Of a stretch of DNA of 5,145 nt, positions 1 to 5,145 are shown in pieces. The notes under the pieces are model-generated. The model was not told the DNA's origin and did no database searches. It worked only from the letters and a program-made list of their open reading frames with translations. A program made the translations under genes and the position numbers. Positions within the stretch are counted from its first letter, which is position 1. The number at the start of each line of letters is the position of its first letter. Source of the stretch: an uncultured Porphyromonas sp. (GTDB taxonomy: Bacteria > Bacteroidota > Bacteroidia > Bacteroidales > Porphyromonadaceae); NCBI GenBank assembly GCA_927910985.1, contig CAKMOP010000045.1, positions 1 to 5,145 of the forward strand. Reading direction: 5' to 3'.

Positions 1-901
1 CAATCCACGTGAAGCCCCGAAGTGCAGGAGCAAATACCCAAGACAAGGAAGAGGTGAGTTCAGAGGAAGGAGCCGAAGCCATAGTGAGCATATTCGTGCG
101 TGCCTCACGAAGCGTACGACAAGTGAGGTTCTTCTGCATCATGTTCTGATCTAAGCCCGTCATCACAATCACGATGAAGATACCGCTGACAAACTGCTTC
201 CAGAAGTACAAGGGGCTGGTCCAGTCATCAAAGAAGAAGACTCGACTATGTGCATCCGCCTTGACCAGAGAGACGATACCAGAGAGATTAAGCCCTAATT
301 GCCCTGAGACAACTGAGACGATGAGCCCTAAGGTCACAACAAGGCAGAGCGTCTGCAAGACATCTGTCCAGATAATCGTACCCATCCCTCCACGCTGCGT
401 ATAGAGCCAGATGATGGCGACTACACCAAGCACCGTGACGACATAGGGCACACCTATCGGAGCAAAGACCAGTTGCTGCAAGATAAGTGTGATCAGGAAG
501 AGCTTAGCAGCTGCCCCAAAGAGCTTAGAGACGATGAAGAAAAGCGCACCAGTACGATAGCTATGCCGCCCGAATCGCTGCTCTAAATAGGTATAGATCG
601 AGACTAACTGCAGGCGATAATAGAGCGGAAGCAGGACGTAAGCAATGACTATATAGCCAAAGAAGAAGCCCAAAACCAGCTGCATATAGCTCATATCCAT
701 CTGCTGCACCATCCCTGGCACGGAAACGAAGGTCACCCCCGAGATCGAATCTCCGAGCATCCCGATCGAGACGACCCACCACGGAGTAGACCGCCCAGCA
801 AGGAAGAAGTCCGCATTGGAGCCACGCTGACGTGTCCAAAACGTAATCAGAAAGAGAATAAGAAGATAGAGAACGAACGTGATGAGTACACCTTGTACCA
901 T
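1..901 (-). CDS. Sodium:solute symporter (SSS family), N-terminal part, frame-disturbed at the window edge
   Basis: This is an inner-membrane Na+-coupled symporter of the SSS/SLC5 family; the substrate cannot be told. The frame opens at an ATG at 901, 24 bases after the bioB stop, and runs 300 codons to the window edge; family members are usually about 480-550 residues, so the C-terminal part is missing. Visible: a first hydrophobic helix (residues 3-21); the TM1-like 'GDSISGVTFVSVPG' (50-63); 'YYRLQLVSIYTYLEQRFG' (94-111); the family signature 'GGMGTIIWTDVLQ' (171-183); and the loop 'GLDQNMMQKNLTCRTLREA' (249-267). After about residue 273 the reading is no longer membrane-like. Neighbouring frames instead give 'YGFGSFL', then a stop at 60-62, then 'LGYLLLHFGASRGL', which looks like the next helix of the family. 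At least two single-base losses between about 53 and 86 would explain this. Co-transcription with bioB is inferred from spacing. Family call is firm; whether the gene is intact is not. Confidence 0.9.
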   Translation of the reverse strand, partial: MVQGVLITFVLYLLILFLITFWTRQRGSNADFFLAGRSTPWWVVSIGMLGDSISGVTFVSVPGMVQQMDMSYMQLVLGFFFGYIVIAYVLLPLYYRLQLVSIYTYLEQRFGRHSYRTGALFFIVSKLFGAAAKLFLITLILQQLVFAPIGVPYVVTVLGVVAIIWLYTQRGGMGTIIWTDVLQTLCLVVTLGLIVSVVSGQLGLNLSGIVSLVKADAHSRVFFFDDWTSPLYFWKQFVSGIFIVIVMTGLDQNMMQKNLTCRTLREARTNMLTMASAPSSELTSSLSWVFAPALRGFTWI

Positions 902-925
902 AAGAAGTGCGTGCTTGAGCGTGGA

Positions 926-1918
926 CTAATAGTTATAATAAACCTCCCAATCTTCGGCGGTATTGACCTTGCCACACTCCTGGATCATCTTCATATCGTC
1001 ATCGGCTTGACGGCCAATAGTCGTAAGTAAATCACCGGTAATGGCAGAGTTGATCCCCACGTAAATCGCCTTGTACTGCGTCTCGGGTGTGAGCTGAGCA
1101 CGCCCCCCAGAGAAACGAAGGAAGGCACGAGGATTGACCAATCTAAAGACGGCAATGGCAGAAAGGATCTCCTCCTCGGTGAGCGGAGTCGATTCTCCTA
1201 GAGGAGTTCCTGTAATAGGCTGTAGGATATTGATCGGGATGCTATAGCTCTTAAGTCTCTTGAGATAGAAGGCTAATTCGACCCGCTGCTGCAGAGTCTC
1301 CCCCATCCCGATGATCCCCCCACAGCAGATACGCATGCCGACACGGCGTGCAGCTTCAAGCGTTGCTTCCTTATCTTCCTGCGTATGCGTTGTACAGAGT
1401 TCGCGGAAGTAACTGGGGGCAGTCTCCATATTGCAGTGGTAGGTCGTCACGCCGCTATCAAAGAGCTTCTGCATCTGTGGCTCCGACAAGAGACCAAGCG
1501 AGGCACAGCACTTGAGCTCGGGATGTGCACGCTTGATCGCTCGATAGCTGATGCTCATCAGATCAATCTCTTTATCCGTTTGGCGACGACCACTGGCGAC
1601 CAGAGAAAAGCGACCAATGCCCTGCTTCCAGTTGTAGCTGGCTTGAGCCACACAGGCACTGGGGCTAACTACGGCATAGCGCTCAGCTGATGTCGAGTAA
1701 TGTGCACTCTGTGCGCACCACTTACAGTCTTCGGGGCAGTTACCACTCTTGGCGTTGATGATGGAGCAGGTATCGAAGGCCTTTCCCATAAAGTGCTCAG
1801 TGATGTCATGTGCAGCAGCATAGAGCTCCTCCTTGTGAGGTGTAGTCAGTAAAGCGAGTGCTTCCTCTTCGGTAATCTCACCACCAGCGAGGATGCGTGC
1901 TTTGATTTCTTGTATCAT
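926..1918 (-). CDS. bioB: Biotin synthase, radical SAM enzyme
   Basis: Cytoplasmic biotin synthase performs the last step of biotin synthesis: it inserts sulfur into dethiobiotin using S-adenosylmethionine radicals. From the ATG at 1918 the protein has 330 residues. The radical-SAM motif 'CPEDCKWC' (residues 61-68) binds the [4Fe-4S] cluster. By comparison with remembered E. coli BioB, 'KCCASLG' (136-142) carries the equivalent of Cys128, '[12 protein letters not shown]' (197-208) that of Cys188, and 'FLRFSGGR' (266-273) that of Arg260. The place of Cys97 is taken by Ser in 'RFSLVASGR' (103-111), which I recall as usual in Bacteroidota homologues. I chose the ATG at 1918 over an in-frame TTG at 1945 because relatives begin 'MI..I...ILAGG' and the nine extra residues look unlike the family. 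A strong hairpin lies 41 bases upstream of the start and the symporter gene follows after 24 bases. No other bio genes are in the window. Confidence 0.97.
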   Translation of the reverse strand: MIQEIKARILAGGEITEEEALALLTTPHKEELYAAAHDITEHFMGKAFDTCSIINAKSGNCPEDCKWCAQSAHYSTSAERYAVVSPSACVAQASYNWKQGIGRFSLVASGRRQTDKEIDLMSISYRAIKRAHPELKCCASLGLLSEPQMQKLFDSGVTTYHCNMETAPSYFRELCTTHTQEDKEATLEAARRVGMRICCGGIIGMGETLQQRVELAFYLKRLKSYSIPINILQPITGTPLGESTPLTEEEILSAIAVFRLVNPRAFLRFSGGRAQLTPETQYKAIYVGINSAITGDLLTTIGRQADDDMKMIQECGKVNTAEDWEVYYNY

Positions 1919-1944
1919 AGTTCCGTTATCGTGTGTGCTTATCA

Positions 1945-1954
1945 ATATGCATAT
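1945..1954. promoter_or_regulatory. Palindrome ATATGCATAT in the bioB leader
   Basis: A perfect 10-base palindrome sits 27 bases before the chosen bioB start, in the short A/T-rich stretch between the hairpin and the gene. Its core TATGCATA recurs exactly at the centre of the hairpin (1985-1992), 39 bases away. No clear Bacteroidota -7 box (TAnnTTTG) is visible here. It could be part of a bioB promoter or an operator, or chance; short palindromes of this type are not rare. Confidence 0.25.
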
Positions 1955-1959
1955 AAAAG

Positions 1960-2015
1960 ACTGTCTCGCTACCCCACCCGACTCTATGCATAGAGTGGGT
2001 AAGTAGCGAGACAGT
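1960..2015 (-). terminator. Long hairpin, probable intrinsic terminator after the small ORF
   Basis: Two perfect 13-base arms, ACTGTCTCGCTAC (1960-1972) and GTAGCGAGACAGT (2003-2015), enclose a second stem made of CACCC/GGGT-type pairing with one bulged base and a 16-base palindrome (1981-1996). There is a small unpaired internal loop between the two stems (1973-1975 against 2001-2002). Read on the minus strand the stem is followed by TCTTTTATAT, a short, imperfect U-rich tail. It begins 7 bases after the stop of the small ORF and ends 41 bases before bioB, so it most likely ends the POT/small-ORF transcript. An alternative is a structured bioB 5' leader. Confidence 0.75.
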
Positions 2016-2022
2016 GCGAAGG

Positions 2023-2364
2023 TCAGCTCGGTGGAGCTACTCGAAGGTAGCTACTCGAAGGCTGTGCCGATGTCGCTGGGATGAGAGAGGAGATGAGCTC
2101 ACCGAAGAGTCCGCAGAGCAGAGTCTCTTCGTGGGCTTCTTGTTCCTCTTCATTCTCTCCTGCTGAAGGAGTAAGCCAGCCACATACGGCTGATGTGGTA
2201 GCGAGCGTCATCGTCTTTGCTGAGAGACGCTCAAGGACGCTTGCCGTCAAATGTCCGATAGTGACACAATGCCCTAAGCTATGGAAGACAGCAGCACGAC
2301 TCCGTGTCCAGCGACGGAAGTAGAGGCGCGTAGCAGTCAGAGAGCGAGGCTGTGTAAAGGACAT
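2023..2364 (-). CDS. Small conserved-looking protein of unknown function (113 aa)
   Basis: I do not know a function for this ORF. It starts with an ATG at 2364, 29 bases after the restored stop of the POT gene, and ends 7 bases before the hairpin, which fits the last gene of a transcript. The first half is basic and organised: '[19 protein letters not shown]' (residues 13-31) followed by 'VTIGHL' (34-39) and 'LERLSAKT' (44-51). This pattern, Trp plus basic residues, then F.SLG, then V.IG.L, reminds me of short Bacteroidota proteins and N-terminal extensions that read like 'W[ST]RK.YA.F.SLG..V.IG.L'; that is memory, not a search. The middle is acidic ('[12 protein letters not shown]', 69-80) and the end is Ser/Pro-rich with a short DNA tandem repeat, so it is probably unconserved. 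No signal peptide or transmembrane segment is clear. The reverse-strand alternative (2081-2323) is Ser-rich and lacks any motif. Confidence 0.6.
   Translation of the reverse strand: MSFTQPRSLTATRLYFRRWTRSRAAVFHSLGHCVTIGHLTASVLERLSAKTMTLATTSAVCGWLTPSAGENEEEQEAHEETLLCGLFGELISSLIPATSAQPSSSYLRVAPPS
2035..2061. repeat. Two-copy 13-base tandem repeat, period 14
   Basis: The sequence agctactcgaagg occurs at 2035-2047 and again at 2049-2061, separated by one t. It falls in the last codons of the small minus-strand ORF. Because the period is 14 bases, the two copies are read in different frames there. It looks like a recent slippage duplication. Confidence 0.7.
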
Positions 2365-2393
2365 CGAGCGGAGAAGCGTAAAGAGAATGGTGA

Positions 2394-3943
2394 TTACTTA
2401 GCTACTCGTTCGAGCCACTTGACCATGGCGAGCATTGTGATCATCGACGCAGCGCAAGCCCCGACGAAGCCAACCAGCAAGCCCACAGAGGTACGCTCGT
2501 ATAGAGGACACCACCGATGAAGAGCAGTGAGTTACCGAGGGCAGTAGCTGCGAGCCAAGCACCCTGCATCACACCCTGAAGATGGGGAGGTGCTACCTTA
2601 GAGACGAAGGAGAGACCGAGAGGTGAGATAAAGAGCTCAGCAAGGGTAAGGATGAAGTACATCCCGACCATCACCCAAGGAGTGAGCAGCATATCGTGCT
2701 TAGCTGCTTCAGTCAGGCTACCGAGGGTGCTCTGGTTAGGCAGGCTGAGCGAGCACAGCATCAGGAAGACATAAGCCAGAGCAGCGATGCCCATACCGAT
2801 AGCGATCTTGCGTGGTGCAGAAGGTTCCTTGCCCTGCTCGCGCAGACGACCGAAGACGTACATCACCAGAGGCGTGAGGCAAACCACAATCAGAGGGTTC
2901 ACCGACTGGAAGATCTCAGCTCCCTTAATGACAGTGAAGCCTAAGTCAATCTTGATCACACTCAGGTCTACATAGTCACGAGCGAAGTAAGTCAGCGAGT
3001 AGCCATTCTGGTGGAAGGACATCCAGAAGAAGATGACCACACCGAAGACAGCAAAGAGAGCATAGATGCGCTGCTTGATTTCAGCTGCACTCATCTGTAC
3101 TTCGCTCGCAGAGGTAGCACCAGCTTGAGCAGATACTTCCTTCTTACTTGGGTCGGGGAACTTCTTCTGATTCACCAGGAAGATGATAGCCGAGACACAG
3201 ATCATCACTACAGCAGCGATGAAAGCATAGTGGAAGCCACGGCTAAAGACATCCAGATATTGGTTGACGAAGGACTGCAGGTCAGAGACTTCATTACCCG
3301 ACACCTTAGCTGCGAGGCTTTGAAGGTTTTGCATTGCCTGCTCGGGCATACGGCTTCCTTCACGCAGGTACTGATGACAGAGAGCTGGGAGCTCTGCGCT
3401 ATAGTCGAAGCCATTGTGCTTCAGCCACCAGTTACGGATACCGACCGCCATGAAGGGGGCGAAGATCCCCCCGATGTTGATGAACATGTAGAAGATCTGG
3501 AAGCCTGCATCACGTGCACTCTGGTAGCGTGGATCATCATACATCTGGCCAATGAGCACCTGAAGGTTCCCCTTGAAGAGGCCATTACCGAAGGCGATAA
3601 TCCCCAGACCAACGCAGGTCAGCGTCAGATAGAGTGCAAGGTTGGGCACAGGTGTAGGCGTAGGGATAGCGATCAGTACATAGCCAAGCGCCATTACCAC
3701 CAGACCAGCTACGATGGTAGCCTTGTACTTCTTAGTACGGTCAGCGATGACACCACCGACAAGCGCCAGCAAGTAGATCGAGGCATAGAATGCCGAGTAA
3801 ACGTATCCTGTTGTCTGCTCGCCCAGCCCGAACTTTGCCGAGATGAAGAGCGTCAGGATCGCCATCATGATGTAGAAGCCGAAGCGCTCTCCCATGTTTG
3901 CAAGAGAGGCTGCGATCAATCCCTTAGGATGATTTTTGAACAT
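2394..3943 (-). CDS. POT/PTR2 family peptide transporter (MFS), frameshift near the 3' end
   Basis: A proton-coupled oligopeptide transporter (POT/PTR2 branch of the major facilitator superfamily) of the inner membrane, probably importing di- and tripeptides, which suits an amino-acid-fermenting anaerobe. The ATG is at 3943. Visible motifs: 'NMGERFGFY' (residues 16-24; the first Glu of the usual ExxERF is Asn), 'GGVIADRTKKYK' (63-74), the PTR2 signature 'FYMFINIGG' (151-159), a soluble or loop insert rich in charged residues (180-232), a linker (258-290), 'FQSVNPLIVV' (345-354) and 'AELFISPLGLSFVSKVAP' (435-452). The frame from the start stops at 2441 after an un-membrane-like tail 'LASSGLALRR'. 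One base out of frame, the region reads 'VGLLVGFVGACAASM' then 'VKWLERVAK' and stops at 2394-2396, a typical last helix and tail. A single lost base between about 2470 and 2490 accounts for this, giving about 516 residues. The gap to the DUF4831 gene is 65 bases, so co-transcription is possible. Confidence 0.93.
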
Positions 3944-4008
3944 AAATTTAGGGTGTTAGGATGAGTATTGTTAGTTGATTTTTCCTTGTTATAGAGGAAG
4001 CAAGTCGG
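3944..4008 (-). other. DUF4831-POT intergenic spacer
   Basis: This 65-base A/T-rich spacer separates the DUF4831 stop from the POT start. It shows no strong inverted repeat and no clear TAnnTTTG -7 box. The POT start is preceded by CTAAATTT, an A/T-rich leader typical of Bacteroidota genes, which do not rely on a Shine-Dalgarno site. The lack of a terminator makes read-through from the DUF4831 gene plausible. Confidence 0.4.
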
Positions 4009-5106
4009 CTATTCTTGACGGATATCAAGCACAGCTCCAGTGCGTATATCGAAATAAACCGCCGTAGTAGCATTAGGAGTCAGCTGAAGCATTTTCGGAG
4101 CTAAGGCTTGGAGCGTCCCGAACTGTGCCACTGCAAATTGCTCATCGGCCAGCGTCTTCCCCTCATAAACGAGGGAGATACGTGCCAGACCTGGCTGCAC
4201 ATAGACAATACTATGCTCCAGCATCTTGTCCTTCTTGCGCTGCTCCTTTTCATTTAATTCGGGGGTGCGCTCGGTGACAACCAGCTTAAGACGAAGGGGA
4301 ATACCGCTAAGATCATCGGCTTGGGTCAAGCCTGCCACTGACGAAAAGCGAGCCAAAGTAATCTCTCCTTCGGTATCCTTCGTCGGAGTATAGCGCAAGA
4401 TATACTCACTGATGCGCTCCGTGGTATCACCTAAGAAGAGGCGTTGCGTACGGTACTCTTCGCGACGCAGCTGCTCCAGAGCTAAGCGCATTGACTCGCC
4501 GTCCTTTGGCATATTTTCTACTGAGCCAGAGACCAAGTTCATTAGGCTTTCACGCAGATCATAGAGATAGGTCGAAGCGATCTCAGCTTGCTTGGCCTTA
4601 GATCCAGCCTGAGCATATTCGCGGGGAAGGGCAGGATGTGCCTTATCAGGTTGACGCTCTGAGATGATACGCGAGTGCCGTTCTTCAGTTAAGCTTTTAG
4701 GGAGCTCTCCACCTCCATTGATCGAGAAGAGAATACCTGTATCGGTGAGTTTAACGAAGGGTGCCAGCGTCTTGCGGTCAAAGGAGACGAGGTACTGCTG
4801 CGTGGTATCAGCACGCCCTACAGTATAGAGTTGTGCTGCAACGAGCTCATAGATGTGGGATGGCTTATCCGCAACTTTCTTATTAAGGTATCGATCAGCA
4901 TAAGAAGATAGCACACCAGGGGTATAGATCAGCTCCCGCACTCTCACCACAGCTTCCACTTCTGTATGAGGTAGGCTATAGACGATTCCATAGTCGGTCT
5001 CCTTGGTTACATCATAGCGACGAACCTTCGTCTGTGCGCCCAGGTCTGCTGTCTGCGCAAAGAGAAGAAGTCCGAGTAATGCGCTCCAGCGCTCTAAACG
5101 ATGCAT
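4009..5106 (-). CDS. DUF4831 family secreted protein
   Basis: A 365-residue protein that matches the Bacteroidota DUF4831 family as I remember it; no biochemical role is known to me. It starts with ATG at 5106 and has a signal peptide: a short basic start (MHRLERW), a hydrophobic stretch (SALLGLLLF, 8-16) and a likely cut near 'LGAQ' (22-25). There is no lipobox Cys, so it should be periplasmic or otherwise exported rather than a lipoprotein. Family-like blocks are 'IVYSLPHTEVEAVVRV' (41-56), 'YTPGVLSSYADRYL' (61-74), 'GILFSINGG' (124-132) and a C-terminal domain with 'VYVQPGLARISLVYEGKTL' (about 301-319), 'QFAVAQFG' (about 323-330) and 'AVYFDIRTGAVLDI' (about 350-363). The middle (about 140-220) is charged and probably helical. 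Frame is intact and length is usual. Only 39 bases of upstream DNA are present, so its promoter cannot be judged. Confidence 0.9.
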   Translation of the reverse strand: MHRLERWSALLGLLLFAQTADLGAQTKVRRYDVTKETDYGIVYSLPHTEVEAVVRVRELIYTPGVLSSYADRYLNKKVADKPSHIYELVAAQLYTVGRADTTQQYLVSFDRKTLAPFVKLTDTGILFSINGGGELPKSLTEERHSRIISERQPDKAHPALPREYAQAGSKAKQAEIASTYLYDLRESLMNLVSGSVENMPKDGESMRLALEQLRREEYRTQRLFLGDTTERISEYILRYTPTKDTEGEITLARFSSVAGLTQADDLSGIPLRLKLVVTERTPELNEKEQRKKDKMLEHSIVYVQPGLARISLVYEGKTLADEQFAVAQFGTLQALAPKMLQLTPNATTAVYFDIRTGAVLDIRQE

Positions 5107-5145
5107 CTAATGTCTGTATATAGATGATTGAACTTACAATTCATA

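Noticed and set aside
174..404. Plus-strand ORF of 76 codons
   Set aside because: Antisense of the symporter gene, no domain seen.
561..839. Minus-strand ORF of 92 codons
   Set aside because: It is an out-of-frame shadow of the symporter, whose own frame carries the SSS signatures through this stretch.
1385..1690. Plus-strand ORF of 101 codons
   Set aside because: Antisense of bioB, no recognisable motif.
1919..1945. Upstream TTG start for bioB adding nine residues
   Set aside because: The extra residues are unlike the family, and the ATG at 1918 gives the usual N-terminus.
2081..2323. Plus-strand ORF of 80 codons between POT and bioB
   Set aside because: Ser-rich without ordered motif and opposite to all neighbours; the minus-strand ORF in the same place has the motif, spacing and following hairpin.
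2465..2495. Programmed ribosomal frameshift in the POT gene
   Set aside because: No slippery heptamer or downstream pseudoknot is apparent, and POT transporters are not known for recoding; an indel is simpler.
3011..3964. Long plus-strand ORF (317 codons)
   Set aside because: It is the exact antisense of the POT gene; its translation is His/Asp-rich with no domain, while the minus strand shows clear transporter motifs.
1..5145. CRISPR array, insertion sequence, tRNA, rRNA or defence operon
   Set aside because: No regularly spaced repeats, transposase, terminal inverted repeats, or tRNA-like cloverleaf were found on either strand by eye.

Overview
The window reads as a piece of a Bacteroidota chromosome, most likely Porphyromonas or a close relative. 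The evidence is a DUF4831-family lipid-free secreted protein, a BioB of the Bacteroidota type, a POT transporter beginning 'MFKNHPKGLIAASLANMGER', an Na+/solute symporter with the Bacteroidota-style 'GLDQNMMQKNLT' loop, roughly balanced GC, and no Shine-Dalgarno-like sites before the starts. The genus is inferred from remembered family resemblance, not from a search.

Every supported gene lies on the minus strand, so transcription runs from high to low coordinates. In that order they are: a secreted DUF4831 protein (5106-4009); a 65-bp gap; a POT/PTR2 proton-dependent peptide transporter (3943-2394) whose last ~30 codons lie in a different frame; a 29-bp gap; a small basic protein of unknown function (2364-2023); a long terminator-like hairpin (2015-1960); biotin synthase bioB (1918-926); a 24-bp gap; and the N-terminal ~300 codons of a sodium:solute symporter that runs off the left edge (901-1). 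The hairpin probably separates two transcription units: DUF4831/POT/small ORF upstream and bioB/symporter downstream.

The content is mostly ordinary: vitamin synthesis, transport, and a lineage-specific secreted protein. The points worth a second look are (1) single-base frame breaks in both transporters, at 2470-2490 and at about 60-86, which are either assembly/sequencing indels or real decay; (2) the small ORF at 2023-2364, which carries a recognisable Trp/basic 'SLG..VTIG.L' motif; (3) the strong hairpin just upstream of bioB, with an 8-mer palindrome shared between its loop and the bioB leader; (4) a BioB in which the residue matching one classical [2Fe-2S] cysteine is serine; and (5) the tight bioB-symporter pairing. 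I see no mobile element, CRISPR array, tRNA, rRNA or clear defence system.
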